Origin: Sphingomonas sp. C3-2
GTDB taxonomy: Bacteria; Pseudomonadota; Alphaproteobacteria; Sphingomonadales; Sphingomonadaceae
Assembly (NCBI RefSeq): GCF_033025475.1
Contig: NZ_CP130322.1
Coordinates: 744,001-808,000, forward strand
Length of the DNA stretch: 64,000 bases
Direction: 5' to 3'
A program made the position numbers and the translations under genes. The notes beneath the pieces were generated by a model that saw nothing but the letters and a program-made list of their open reading frames with translations, searched no databases and had not been told where the DNA came from. This document shows positions 54,225 to 63,794 of this stretch, in pieces; the first letter of the stretch is position 1; each line of letters begins with the position of its first letter.

Positions 54225-54776
54225 TCAATCCATGTGCTTGAGGCCGACGCGCAGGTAATCCCAGCCGGTGACCATCGTCAAGATCGCCGCCGCCCAAAGC
54301 GTGACCACGCCAGTGCTCATCACAAACGGCCATTCGGGCAGCGCGCCGCCCAGAATTAGGGCACCTAGCGACACCAACTGAAAGGTCGTCTTCCATTTCG
54401 CAAGGCGGCTGACCGGTACGGAGACGCTGAGCCCGGCCAGAAATTCGCGCAGGCCCGATACCATGATCTCGCGCAGCAAAATGATGAGCGCGGCAATCAT
54501 GTTCCACCCCTCGATATCGTCGATGAAGATCAGCATCACCACGACCGCCGCCACCATGATCTTGTCGGCGATGGGATCGAGGAAGACGCCGAGGCGCGAT
54601 ACCGTGCCCTTGGCGCGGGCCAGATAGCCGTCGAAATAATCGGTAATGCCCATCAGGCAATAGAGCGCAAAGGCCAGAAAATAGTCGAACGGCTTTGGGC
54701 TGGGCCAAAGCAGAAATACGAGCAAGGGTACCGCGAAGATTCGCGACAGCGTCAGAATGTTCGGAAGCGTCAGCAT
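54225..54776 (-). CDS. pgsA: CDP-diacylglycerol-glycerol-3-P 3-phosphatidyltransferase
   Basis: A 183-residue membrane enzyme making phosphatidylglycerol phosphate. The CDP-alcohol phosphotransferase motif D-G-x2-A-R-x8-G-x3-D-x3-D is complete (FDGYLARAKGTVSRLG, then VFLDPIADK). About five membrane helices. The start at MLTLPNILTLSRIFAVPLLV (54776) fits the family better than the upstream ATG at 54800. Confidence 0.94.
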   Translation of the reverse strand: MLTLPNILTLSRIFAVPLLVFLLWPSPKPFDYFLAFALYCLMGITDYFDGYLARAKGTVSRLGVFLDPIADKIMVAAVVVMLIFIDDIEGWNMIAALIILLREIMVSGLREFLAGLSVSVPVSRLAKWKTTFQLVSLGALILGGALPEWPFVMSTGVVTLWAAAILTMVTGWDYLRVGLKHMD

Positions 54777-54890
54777 GATCGTCCCCTCCATAGCGTGCAT
54801 ATTTGCAACTGTGGAGAGATTGATTGGTTTTGCGGCATCGGTCCGCTATGACCGCGCCTCCTGTGAATTACGGAGCTTCCATTCCGTCCC

Positions 54891-56216
54891 ATGCAAACCT
54901 CGCTCCGGCTCCTTGCCCGCCGTCGTTTCCTACCGCTTTTCGTTACGCAGCTGTTAGGCGCTTTCAACGACAATCTGTTCAAACAGGCGATGATCCTGTT
55001 CGTTACCTTTCAGGTCTATTCGGACCCGATGCAGGAAACGGCGTTCAACGCGGTGGCGACAGGGATTTTCATCCTGCCCTTTTTCCTGCTTTCGGCGCTG
55101 TCAGGGCAGTTGGCCGATGCGCGCGACAAGGCGATGATCATCCGCTGGGTGAAGACGGCCGAGATATTGATCATGGTAGTGGGTGGAATCGGGCTTCTCC
55201 TCCCCTCGGTTCCCTTGATGCTCGTGGCGCTGCTCGCGATGGGCGTGCACTCGACATTTTTCGGGCCGATCAAATATGCGATCCTGCCGCAGCACCTGAA
55301 ACATAATGAGGTTCTAGGCGGCACCGGACTGGTCGAAGCCGGTACCTATATCGCGATCCTTGCCGGCACGATCACGGCAGGCGCGCTTGGATATCTTTCG
55401 GCCCATACCGCCAATGCCAGCGGCGGGCTGATCAATGATACGGCCAAGCTTGCGACCGCCCTCGTGCTACTCGTTGCGATCTTGGGCTGGGTTGCCGGAC
55501 GACAGGTTCCGGCCGCGCCCCCGATCGGTGAACCGGACCCGATCGATTTCAACGTGCTGCGATCCTCGTGGAAGCTCGTGTCCAGCACGATGCACATTCC
55601 ACGCCTGTTCCTGGCGATCTGCTCGATCAGCTTTTTCTGGACGATCGGATCGGTACTGTTCATCGAATTCCCGCCAATCGTGAAAAATGTACTGACCGCG
55701 GACGAAGGCGTGACCAGCCTTCTCCTCTCGATCTTCTCGGTGGGCGTCGCCATCGGATCGATCGCGATCAACCGCTTGCTGAAGGGTGAGGTATCCGCCC
55801 GTTACGCGCCGGCATCCGTGGTCGCGATGGGTGGTTTCATCGTCGCTTTCTTCTTCGTCCTGCGCGGTTGGACGGGGATGCCCGAAGGCCAGCTTTACGA
55901 TTTCTGGACCTTTTTGAACCTGCCGAATGCCCCAATGCTGCTGGGATCGCTTTTGATGGTGGCGGTCACCGGCGGCATGTTCGTGGTGCCGCTCTATGCG
56001 TTTCTGACGACCACCGTCGCGCAAAGCGAAACCGCGCGGACCGTCGCCGCGAACAACATCGTCAATTCGGGTGCGATGGTGATCGGCGCGGTGCTGGCGA
56101 TGGCGCTTTCAGCCATCGGCGTCAGCGCGGTCGATCAATTGCTGATGGTTGCGGGCATGTGCCTGATTTCAGCCTGGCTTGCGCTCAGGTTGATCCGGGC
56201 GTGCCGCCACGGTTAA
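54891..56216 (+). CDS. MFS transporter, LplT-like lysophospholipid carrier
   Basis: A 441-residue major-facilitator protein with twelve predicted helices. RRFLPLFVTQLLGAFNDNLF at the N-terminus and MGVHSTFFGPIKYAILPQHL are hallmarks of LplT-type lysophospholipid flippases. In many bacteria LplT is joined to an acyltransferase (Aas); none is fused or adjacent here. It is divergent from pgsA, so both neighbours concern phospholipids. Family assignment is firm, substrate inferred. Confidence 0.87.
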   Translation: MQTSLRLLARRRFLPLFVTQLLGAFNDNLFKQAMILFVTFQVYSDPMQETAFNAVATGIFILPFFLLSALSGQLADARDKAMIIRWVKTAEILIMVVGGIGLLLPSVPLMLVALLAMGVHSTFFGPIKYAILPQHLKHNEVLGGTGLVEAGTYIAILAGTITAGALGYLSAHTANASGGLINDTAKLATALVLLVAILGWVAGRQVPAAPPIGEPDPIDFNVLRSSWKLVSSTMHIPRLFLAICSISFFWTIGSVLFIEFPPIVKNVLTADEGVTSLLLSIFSVGVAIGSIAINRLLKGEVSARYAPASVVAMGGFIVAFFFVLRGWTGMPEGQLYDFWTFLNLPNAPMLLGSLLMVAVTGGMFVVPLYAFLTTTVAQSETARTVAANNIVNSGAMVIGAVLAMALSAIGVSAVDQLLMVAGMCLISAWLALRLIRACRHG

Positions 56217-56582
56217 AGGATGAAACCGTAAAAGGCTGTGAATGCGACGCAAAAGGTAATGCCTGCGTCGCGCCAGTCCGCCGCGACAAGGGCATAGCGT
56301 GAGGCCGCAAAACGGGAGATCGGTCGCGTCCTTGGCGCCACCGGCAAACGATCAAGCTTGTTATCGCCCCTTGCATCACATGGGTTTTCCACAGGCAAAG
56401 CCTCCGCTAACTGGTCGGCAACACAATCAAATGCAGGGCTGGCGGAATCGGCCTGCGCGTGTATCGTGCCGCCCAAAAGCCGGGCTGGCGGACACGCGTC
56501 CGTTCCGACAGGCATTGGCTACCTATCAGGGAGTGAAACCTGATCCGGGCGATCGGGTTCCTCGGGGGAATTAGAAAAGCGG
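56217..56582. other. 366-bp intergenic region
   Basis: No gene with a credible ribosome site or family signature is seen. Open frames on both strands here have random-looking composition. It must contain the promoter of the nucleoside permease. No clear hairpin or operator was found. Confidence 0.4.
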
Positions 56583-57815
56583 ATGACAAAATTTCTTATC
56601 GGAATTGCCGGCATTGCCGTGATTCTGGCCATTGCTGTCGCGCTATCGAGCAATCGCCGCAACATCCGCCTTCGCGTGGTTGGGGCCGCTTTCGGCTTGC
56701 AGGTCGCGATTGCCGTGCTCGTTCTGTACGTTCCGGCGGGGCGCCAGGCGATCAACGCAATGTCGCAGGGTGTTTCGAACCTTCTGGGCTATGCCAATGA
56801 AGGCACGAATTTCCTGTTCGGCAAGTTTGCCACCGACGAGCTGGGTCAGAATTTCGCGGTGCAGGCACTGCCCGTGATCATCTTCTTCGCGGCGCTGGTA
56901 TCGATCCTCTATTATCTGGGGATCATGCAGCGGCTGGTTCAGTGGATCGGCGGCGCGATCGAGAAGGTGATCGGCGTATCCAAGGTGGAATCGCTGTGCG
57001 CCGCGGCGAACATCTTCGTCGGGCAGAGCGAATCGCCGCTCGTGATCCGCCCCTATCTGGCCAGCCTTACCCCGGCGCAACTCTTCACGGTGATGACATC
57101 GGGTATGGCGGGTGTCGCGGGCACCATATTGGCCGCCTATGCCGCGATGGGAATCCGGATCGACTATCTGCTGGCCGCGAGTTTCATGGCAGCACCAGGC
57201 GGCATCCTGATGGCAAAGATCATCATGCCCGATGATCCGCGCGACGGCCCGATCGATCCAGTCGTCGTTGTCGATGACAGCCACGGCGAGGAAAAGCCCG
57301 CCAATATCATCATGGCAGCGTCGCAGGGCGCACAGACCGGCGTTCGGCTGGCGGTGGCGGTCGGCGCGATGGTGCTTGCCTTTGTTGCGCTGGTGGCGCT
57401 TGCCAACGGCCTGCTCAACGGGGTTGGCGGCTGGTTCGGGCTGACCGACCTCAGCTTCCAGAAGATCCTCGGCTATGTCTTCGCGCCGGTGATGTACCTG
57501 CTCAACGTGCCATGGGACGAAGCGCTGCGCGCGGGTGGCATGTTCGGCGAAAAGGTCGTTCTCAACGAGTTCGTCGCCTATATCAGCCTGGGCGCGCAAC
57601 AGGGCGCATTGTCGCCGCACACGGTGGCCATTGTCACCTTTGCGTTGTGCGGCTTCGCCAATTTCAGCTCGATCGCCATCCAGATGGCCGTAACGGGCAG
57701 CCTTGCGCCCAATCAGCGATCGACAATCGCGCGACTGGGGGTCAAGGCGCTGATCGCCGGTTCGCTCGCCAACCTGATGAGCGCGGCACTGGCGGGCATG
57801 TTGCTCGCCCCCTGA
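56583..57815 (+). CDS. CNT-family nucleoside permease
   Basis: A 410-residue concentrative nucleoside transporter. The features are RRNIRLRVVGAAFGLQVAIA, QALPVIIFFAALVSILYYLG, the nucleoside-binding core NIFVGQSESPLVIRPYL, GGILMAKIIMPDDP, and a C-terminal half with LNEFVAYISLGAQ and FALCGFANFSSIAIQMA. It takes up nucleosides with a cation gradient. The length matches NupC-type proteins. Monocistronic. Confidence 0.93.
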   Translation: MTKFLIGIAGIAVILAIAVALSSNRRNIRLRVVGAAFGLQVAIAVLVLYVPAGRQAINAMSQGVSNLLGYANEGTNFLFGKFATDELGQNFAVQALPVIIFFAALVSILYYLGIMQRLVQWIGGAIEKVIGVSKVESLCAAANIFVGQSESPLVIRPYLASLTPAQLFTVMTSGMAGVAGTILAAYAAMGIRIDYLLAASFMAAPGGILMAKIIMPDDPRDGPIDPVVVVDDSHGEEKPANIIMAASQGAQTGVRLAVAVGAMVLAFVALVALANGLLNGVGGWFGLTDLSFQKILGYVFAPVMYLLNVPWDEALRAGGMFGEKVVLNEFVAYISLGAQQGALSPHTVAIVTFALCGFANFSSIAIQMAVTGSLAPNQRSTIARLGVKALIAGSLANLMSAALAGMLLAP

Positions 57816-57829
57816 GCCCACCCGACGGC

Positions 57830-58351
57830 CTAAATGCCGAAGTGCAGCGCCATCACGTCGCGATAATAGAAGAAGGCAGCGCCCAGCGCCGCAAGCGACA
57901 ATATCACGCCCGTGGCCGTCAGCAGGCGGCCACGGCGCGGCGGGGGAGCCACTGCCTCCTCGTCCTCCAGATCATCGCCAGCATCCGCCTCATCGCGATC
58001 CGCAGACAGGCCGACCACGCCCGGCCCGGACACGCCGGACATCAACGCCAGCTTTTCGCTGTCGAGCGCCTGCTTCTGGCGCGCAACCATGTCGGAAATG
58101 GGCGCAAGTTCCGGCATGTCCTCTGCTGCACCGCCAATCGCCTCAATGAAATGTTCGAGTTCGCGGTCCATTTCACCAAGCCGATCGAGCGATTCCAGTG
58201 CTGGACGCTGTTCCTTTCGCATCACCGCCAATTGAAAGCGGGTCGACTGCATCGACACGGCGCGCATCAGTTGCATGCCGGCGACAAGTTCTTCCCGGGA
58301 AATCGGATCGTGAGGGTGCATTCCCCCAACGGAATAGGAATAGCTGCGCAT
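57830..58351 (-). CDS. Tail-anchored hypothetical protein
   Basis: A 173-residue protein. A helical N-terminal domain (SREELVAGMQLMRAVSMQST, LDRLGEMDRELEHFIEAIGG) is followed by an acidic linker (RDEADAGDDLEDEEAVAPPP) and a single C-terminal membrane helix (GVILSLAALGAAFFYY). It would face the cytoplasm, anchored by its tail. No known family. ATG 58351 with GGGCGGGG upstream is chosen over longer frames. It converges on the nucleoside permease. Confidence 0.65.
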   Translation of the reverse strand: MRSYSYSVGGMHPHDPISREELVAGMQLMRAVSMQSTRFQLAVMRKEQRPALESLDRLGEMDRELEHFIEAIGGAAEDMPELAPISDMVARQKQALDSEKLALMSGVSGPGVVGLSADRDEADAGDDLEDEEAVAPPPRRGRLLTATGVILSLAALGAAFFYYRDVMALHFGI

Positions 58352-58650
58352 AGCCCCGCCCTTGTCCACATGCGCACCGGCCAAGGATTCCGGCAGCGCA
58401 GGCCAATGGCTAAACCCAAGTGGGAAACAAGCGGAAGCGCTGCCGGGGCATTTAGCGCCGAAATGTGCCCATGGATCGGCACATGCCCCGATTCCGGACG
58501 ATTCACCCTCAGAGAGCCGCGACACACAGGAGAACGCGCCCATTAGCTTGCTTTAAAATAAAATAGACCTAATCACTAAACCATCGAAATAATTTTTTCG
58601 AAGAGCAAATATCCAACGCGCTCTACAGAATTTTATCACAGGAGATTTAA

Positions 58651-58842
58651 TTGAAGGTCGGCGATCAGATTCTTTTTCTTGAAGTCGATGAAAACGAAAA
58701 CATCACGCGGCACGAAGCGCATATTTCCAGCATGATCGATTTCAAGGTCACGGTAGCGCACAAGAGCCGCAACATCACGCTGCACCGGCGTCGGCTTGTT
58801 CCGATCAGCAGAGATCGTTTTGCACTGATCCAGCCGGCCTGA
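58651..58842 (+). CDS. Small basic hypothetical protein
   Basis: A 63-residue protein (KVGDQILFLEVDENENITRH at the start, HKSRNITLHRRRLVPISRDR near the end). It is beta-rich with a basic C-terminus that may bind nucleic acid. It starts at TTG with a good AGGAG site nine bases upstream, and is preceded by an unusually AT-rich leader (58550-58640) that suits a strong promoter. No family recognised. Confidence 0.55.
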   Translation: MKVGDQILFLEVDENENITRHEAHISSMIDFKVTVAHKSRNITLHRRRLVPISRDRFALIQPA

Positions 58843-59224
58843 GGGCGTCCCGCGCCCCTCCCCCAAATTTCGTTTTGAAATCTCAGCGCCTCCTCTCTGC
58901 GCCGACGCCTGACAGCGGCCGGGACGATCGGGCTGCGTCCAACGTCAACACTGGGGCGCTGGATCGAACATCACACCAGTGAAGCCCGATAATGTCAGGA
59001 TGGCTCTCGCCGGCAGATTGTTGCCGGCGAGAATCGCGGAACCGAATCAGTGAACGCGACAGCAAGGCTGATTCGCGAATCACCGGTTGCCGCGATTCGG
59101 CAAATTCATGGTATCGCACCTCAGGAACGGCTCCGACGCACGAAAAAGGCGCCGGACCTTTCGGCCCCGCGCCTATCAAATATAGTTTGCTCTGAAATCT
59201 ATTCAGCGCCTAGCGCTTGAGGGT
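58843..59224. other. 382-bp intergenic region with palindromes
   Basis: No gene is seen. It holds an 11-bp-arm hairpin (59005-59015 and 59022-59032, arms TCTCGCCGGCA and complement) and a GATTCGCGAATC palindrome near 59070. The region separates the small basic protein from tRNA-Ala. Confidence 0.5.
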
Positions 59225-59300
<76 letters not shown>

Positions 59301-59381
59301 GTTTCCAACCTCGCCGCTCTGGGTTAGCGGCGTCGTGGGGCTGCCTTTACGGAGGCAGCTCCCACTTGGCAAGCACTGATT

Positions 59382-59708
59382 TTAATTATTTGAATCGTCG
59401 CTGTCGTCAGAGGTGTCGACGCCCAGATCGTCGTCGCCACCGAGGTCGACGTCGTCGTCCGGAGAATCGGCGTCTTCGGAATCGACGTCGATGTCCAGAT
59501 CGTCATCGCCAAGGTCGGAATCGACCTTGCCCTCGCCGTCCTTCTTGGGCGCTTCATAGGGAAGCGGCTGCTTCGACTTCAGTACGGGCTCAGGATACCA
59601 GGCATTACCGCATTCGATGCAGTTGACGGGTTCATCCTTCGCAAGATCGTAAAACCGGGCCCCGCACTTCGGACAGGTCCGCTTGGTGCCCCATTCAGGC
59701 TTCACCAT
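59382..59708 (-). CDS. TIGR02300 (FYDLN acid) family zinc-ribbon protein
   Basis: A 108-residue protein. It begins with a zinc-ribbon (WGTKRTCPKCGARFYDLAKD, then CIECGNAWYPEP), the FYDLN-type motif of TIGR02300, followed by an extremely Asp-rich tail. Function unknown; it is conserved in alphaproteobacteria, often beside aroA as here. The start at ATG 59708 is divergent from aroA. Confidence 0.9.
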   Translation of the reverse strand: MVKPEWGTKRTCPKCGARFYDLAKDEPVNCIECGNAWYPEPVLKSKQPLPYEAPKKDGEGKVDSDLGDDDLDIDVDSEDADSPDDDVDLGGDDDLGVDTSDDSDDSNN

Positions 59709-59850
59709 GTGCCGCCTCGCCTCCAATTCAAGTGAAAACAGCGAGCCAACGCACCTTGCGGCGGCTCGCAAACTGGAGCGGCGCCTTGCCATAGCCGGGG
59801 GCCGCTGTCAAAAGCCTGCGTTCCTGCAAGCCGGAATACAAGCTTTCTTC

Positions 59851-61188
59851 ATGATTTCGAACACGCCTTTGCCCGCATCCTTCTCCGCACCGGTCCCGCT
59901 GAAGGGCACCATCAAGGTGCCTGGTGACAAATCGATCTCGCACCGCGCACTGATGCTATCCGCGCTGGCGGTCGGCCGCAGCACCGTGCGCGGCCTTCTG
60001 GAAGGCGAGGATGTACTGGCCACCGCCGCCGCAATGCGCGCCATGGGGGTTACGATCGATCGATCGGACGATGGCGTATGGACGATCGACGGCGTGGGCG
60101 TCGGAAGCCTGCTGCAGCCCCAATCTGCCATTGAGATGGGCAATAGCGGCACCTCTACCCGGCTGTTGATGGGGCTGATCGCAAGCCACCCGATCACCGC
60201 CACCTTTACGGGTGATGCTTCGCTTTCGAGCCGCCCGATGAAGCGCGTGATGGAGCCGCTGTCGCGCATGGGCGCGGAATTCACCGCCACCAGCGGCGAT
60301 CGGCTGCCGATGATGGTGCGCGGCATCTGCCCTGCGGTTCCGATCGAATATCGCCTGCCGGTCGCCTCTGCGCAGGTGAAATCGGCGGTGCTGCTGGCGG
60401 GCCTCAATACGCCGGGCATTACCCGCGTCATCGAACCGGTGCCGACCCGCGATCACAGCGAACGCATGTTGGCAGGCTTCGGCGCGGAGCTGACCGTCGA
60501 TGTGGAAGCGGATGGCACGCGGATCATCTCGCTGACCGGCGAAGCCACCCTGCGCGCGCAGGATATTGTCGTTCCCGGAGACCCCTCCTCCGCCGCCTTC
60601 CCCGTGGTGGCGGCGCTTCTCGTTCCCGGATCGGACGTGATCGTCGAGAATGTCGGCATCAACGCAACGCGCGCGGGCCTGTTCGACATACTCCGCGCAA
60701 TGGGCGGGCATGTTGAGTATCTGAACGAACGCGAAGTAGGCGGCGAACCCGTGGCGGACATCCATGTCCGCCATTCGGTGCTGAAGGGGATCGCCGTTCC
60801 GGCCGATATCGCGCCGTCGATGATCGACGAATTCCCGGTCCTGTTCGTGGCCGCCGCGCTGGCCGAGGGACGGACGGTGACGACCGGGCTGGAGGAACTG
60901 CGCGTCAAGGAATCGGATCGTATCGCGCTGATGGCCGAAGGCCTTGCCGCGATCGGTGCGCGCGTGACCGAAACCGAAGACGGCATGATCATCGACGGTA
61001 CCGGCGGCGCGCTGCTCGCCGGCGGCGCCAGTGTTGCCACCAAGCTGGATCACCGCATCGCGATGAGCTTTGCGATCGCGGGCCTGATGACGAAGGCGCC
61101 GGTCACGATCGACGACATGACCCCGGTTGCCACGAGCTTTCCGCAGTTCACCGAACTGATGACTGCGCTTGGAGCGGTGCGCGCATGA
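59851..61188 (+). CDS. aroA: 3-phosphoshikimate 1-carboxyvinyltransferase (EPSP synthase)
   Basis: A 445-residue shikimate-pathway enzyme joining shikimate-3-phosphate and PEP. Motifs are VPGDKSISHRALMLSALAVG, MGNSGTSTRLLMGLIA, LPVASAQVKSAVLLAGL, EELRVKESDRIALMAEGL and DHRIAMSFAIAGL. The NSGTSTR context (Ala in place of Gly is not visible here) does not by itself allow a call of class I or II. The ATG at 59851 fits the family N-terminus. Its stop overlaps the cmk start (ATGA). Confidence 0.95.
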   Translation: MISNTPLPASFSAPVPLKGTIKVPGDKSISHRALMLSALAVGRSTVRGLLEGEDVLATAAAMRAMGVTIDRSDDGVWTIDGVGVGSLLQPQSAIEMGNSGTSTRLLMGLIASHPITATFTGDASLSSRPMKRVMEPLSRMGAEFTATSGDRLPMMVRGICPAVPIEYRLPVASAQVKSAVLLAGLNTPGITRVIEPVPTRDHSERMLAGFGAELTVDVEADGTRIISLTGEATLRAQDIVVPGDPSSAAFPVVAALLVPGSDVIVENVGINATRAGLFDILRAMGGHVEYLNEREVGGEPVADIHVRHSVLKGIAVPADIAPSMIDEFPVLFVAAALAEGRTVTTGLEELRVKESDRIALMAEGLAAIGARVTETEDGMIIDGTGGALLAGGASVATKLDHRIAMSFAIAGLMTKAPVTIDDMTPVATSFPQFTELMTALGAVRA

Positions 61189-61820
61189 TCATCGCCGTCG
61201 ACGGCCCGGCGGCATCGGGCAAAGGAACAATCGCCCGCGCGCTTGCCGCGCATTATGGCCTGCCCCATCTCGACACGGGCCTGTTGTACCGCGCGGTCGC
61301 CTGGCGCGTACTGCAGGACGGCGGCGATCCGGAGAGCGAAAGCGACGCGCTGGCCGCCTGCTCGTTCGAGGACGCCGTCCTGTCGAATCCCGCGCTGAAG
61401 GGCGAGGAAACCGGGCGCGTGGCCTCGATCGTCTCGGCCCATCCGCTGGTGCGCGCGGCGCTGATCAAGCGGCAGAAGAGCTTTGCCCAGCAGCCCGGCG
61501 GTGCCGTGCTCGACGGCCGCGACATTGGCACGGTCATCGCGCCCGAGGCCGATGCCAAGCTGTTCGTCACCGCAACGCCCCAGACGCGTGCGCGGCGCCG
61601 GCATGACGAGATGCAAAAAGCGGGCAGCGACGGGAGCTATGACAAGGTGCTGTCCGACATCCGCGCACGCGACCGGCGCGACATGGCTCGGGAGAGCGCA
61701 CCGCTGGCGCAAGCTGCCGATGCGCACTTGCTCGATACCACCTATCTCTCTATAGACGCCGCCGTCCAGCGGGCGATTGCGCTTGTTGATGAACGGACCG
61801 GCGCAAAGCCCCAAGGCTGA
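61185..61820 (+). CDS. cmk: Cytidylate kinase
   Basis: A 211-residue NMP kinase phosphorylating CMP and dCMP. P-loop AVDGPAASGKGTIARALAAH at the N-terminus, HLDTGLLYRAVAWRVL, LDGRDIGTVIAPEADAKLFV and RDRRDMARESAPLAQAADAH match the family. It overlaps aroA by four bases and precedes rpsA, the frequent aroA-cmk-rpsA order. Confidence 0.95.
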   Translation: MIIAVDGPAASGKGTIARALAAHYGLPHLDTGLLYRAVAWRVLQDGGDPESESDALAACSFEDAVLSNPALKGEETGRVASIVSAHPLVRAALIKRQKSFAQQPGGAVLDGRDIGTVIAPEADAKLFVTATPQTRARRRHDEMQKAGSDGSYDKVLSDIRARDRRDMARESAPLAQAADAHLLDTTYLSIDAAVQRAIALVDERTGAKPQG

Positions 61821-62026
61821 GGCCGGACGGGCAGTTTTGATGGTGCGCAGGGGCCTTGGCTAAGGGCCAGGGCTTTTGGCGCGCCCTTTTTTGCTATCCG
61901 CAACGTTCGTCATCTTGTCTCAACCGCACGCGGGATGCCGCAGAGGCATACGGCCGCTGTGGCAGTTCTGGTCAAGACCGCCGGAGACAACCGGCTGGCC
62001 GGAAAAAGAGACAGGAAACTATTTTT

Positions 62027-63736
62027 ATGGCTTCTATGAATCCCTCGCGCGACGAATTCGCCGCGCTTCTCAATGAAACGCTCGGTGGCGAAAACGAAGG
62101 CTTTGAAGGCCGCGTCGTCAAGGGCACCGTCACCGCAATCGAAAACGATCTGGCTGTCATCGACGTAGGCCTGAAGTCGGAAGGCCGCGTGCCGCTGCGC
62201 GAATTCGCTGCGCCGGGCCAGAAGGCCGACCTCAAGGTTGGCGACGAAGTCGAAGTCTATGTCGACCGCGTCGAAAACGCCAATGGCGAAGCCATGCTGT
62301 CGCGCGACCGCGCGCGCCGCGAAGCCGCCTGGGACAAGCTCGAAGCTGAATTCAGCGAAAACACCCGCGTCGAAGGCGTCATCTTCGGCCGCGTCAAGGG
62401 CGGCTTCACGGTCGACCTCAACGGCGCCGTCGCCTTCCTTCCCGGTTCGCAGGTCGACATCCGCCCCGTGCGCGACGTCACCCCGCTCATGGATATTCCG
62501 CAGCCGTTCCAGATCCTCAAGATGGACCGTCGTCGTGGCAACATCGTTGTGTCGCGTCGCGCGATCCTCGAAGAAACCCGCGCCGAACAGCGTTCGGGCC
62601 TGATCCAGACGCTGGCCGAAGGCCAGGTGATCGAAGGCGTCGTCAAGAACATCACCGATTACGGTGCGTTCGTTGACCTTGGCGGCATCGACGGCCTGCT
62701 GCACGTCACCGACCTGAGCTACAAGCGCATCAACCACCCGTCGGAAATGATCAACATCGGCGACACCGTCCGCGTGCAGATCATCCGCATCAACCGCGAA
62801 ACGCAGCGCATCTCGCTCGGCATGAAGCAGCTTGAGAGCGATCCGTGGGAAGGCGCAGCCGCCAAGTACCCGGTTGGCGCGAAGCTGACCGGCCGCGTGA
62901 CGAACATCACCGAATATGGTGCGTTCGTTGAACTCGAACCCGGCATCGAAGGCCTGGTCCACGTTTCGGAAATGAGCTGGACCAAGAAGAACGTCCACCC
63001 CGGCAAGATCGTTTCGACGAGCCAGGAAGTCGACGTCATCATCCTCGAAGTCGACGAAGACAAGCGTCGTATCTCGCTGGGCCTCAAGCAGGCGATCAAC
63101 AACCCCTGGGAAGCGTTCGCCGCAGCGCACCCGATCGGCAGCGAAGTCGAAGGCGAAGTCAAGAACGCCACCGAATTCGGCCTGTTCATCGGCCTGGACG
63201 GCGACGTGGACGGCATGGTCCACATGTCGGACATCGCATGGGGCATCTCGGGCGAAGACGCACTGGCTCTGCACCGCAAGGGCGAAGTCGTGAAGGCAAT
63301 CGTTCTCGACATCGACGTCGAGAAGGAGCGCATCTCGCTCGGCATGAAGCAGCTTGAAAAGGGTGCACCGGCAATCGGCGGCGCAGTCACCTCGGGTCTG
63401 GCGAAGAACAGCGTTGTCACCGTCACCGTTCTCGAAGTTCGCGATGGCGGCCTCGAAGTGCAGGCTGGCGACGATGGCGCAACCGGCTTCATCAAGCGCA
63501 CCGACCTCGGCCGCGACCGCGACGAACAGCGTCCGGAACGCTACCAGGTTGGCCAGAAGTTCGACGCGATGGTCACCGGTTTCGACCGTTCGAAGAAGCC
63601 GACCTTCTCGGTCAAGGCAATGCAGATTGCCGAAGAGAAGCAGGCAGTTGCACAGTATGGCTCGTCCGACTCGGGCGCGTCGCTGGGCGACATCCTCGGC
63701 GAAGCGCTGAAGGCGCGCACCGAAGACAAGAAGTAA
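62027..63736 (+). CDS. rpsA: 30S ribosomal protein S1
   Basis: A 569-residue mRNA-binding ribosomal protein with tandem S1 OB-fold domains. Repeats are visible as VKNITDYGAFVDLGGIDGLL, VTNITEYGAFVELEPGIEGL, VKNATEFGLFIGLDGDVDGM and the ends ISLGMKQLESDPWE, ISLGLKQAINNPWE, ISLGMKQLEKGAP. Codon use is strongly biased, as expected of a highly expressed gene. ATG 62027 has AGGAAA upstream. The 206-bp leader may host autogenous control by S1. Confidence 0.96.
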   Translation: MASMNPSRDEFAALLNETLGGENEGFEGRVVKGTVTAIENDLAVIDVGLKSEGRVPLREFAAPGQKADLKVGDEVEVYVDRVENANGEAMLSRDRARREAAWDKLEAEFSENTRVEGVIFGRVKGGFTVDLNGAVAFLPGSQVDIRPVRDVTPLMDIPQPFQILKMDRRRGNIVVSRRAILEETRAEQRSGLIQTLAEGQVIEGVVKNITDYGAFVDLGGIDGLLHVTDLSYKRINHPSEMINIGDTVRVQIIRINRETQRISLGMKQLESDPWEGAAAKYPVGAKLTGRVTNITEYGAFVELEPGIEGLVHVSEMSWTKKNVHPGKIVSTSQEVDVIILEVDEDKRRISLGLKQAINNPWEAFAAAHPIGSEVEGEVKNATEFGLFIGLDGDVDGMVHMSDIAWGISGEDALALHRKGEVVKAIVLDIDVEKERISLGMKQLEKGAPAIGGAVTSGLAKNSVVTVTVLEVRDGGLEVQAGDDGATGFIKRTDLGRDRDEQRPERYQVGQKFDAMVTGFDRSKKPTFSVKAMQIAEEKQAVAQYGSSDSGASLGDILGEALKARTEDKK

Positions 63737-63758
63737 TCGATAAATTTTCCAGTAAGGT

Positions 63759-63794
63759 GCCGCCGTCGCTTCATGCGACGGCGGCATTTTTTTT
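63759..63794 (+). terminator. Rho-independent terminator of rpsA
   Basis: GCCGCCGTCGC (63759-63769) pairs with GCGACGGCGGC (63775-63785) around TTCAT, followed by A and eight Ts. It lies 22 bp after the rpsA stop. Confidence 0.93.

Noticed and set aside
56213-56515. 100-codon minus-strand frame after the LplT-like gene
   Set aside because: No ribosome site, no family, random composition, and it begins by overlapping the end of a real gene.
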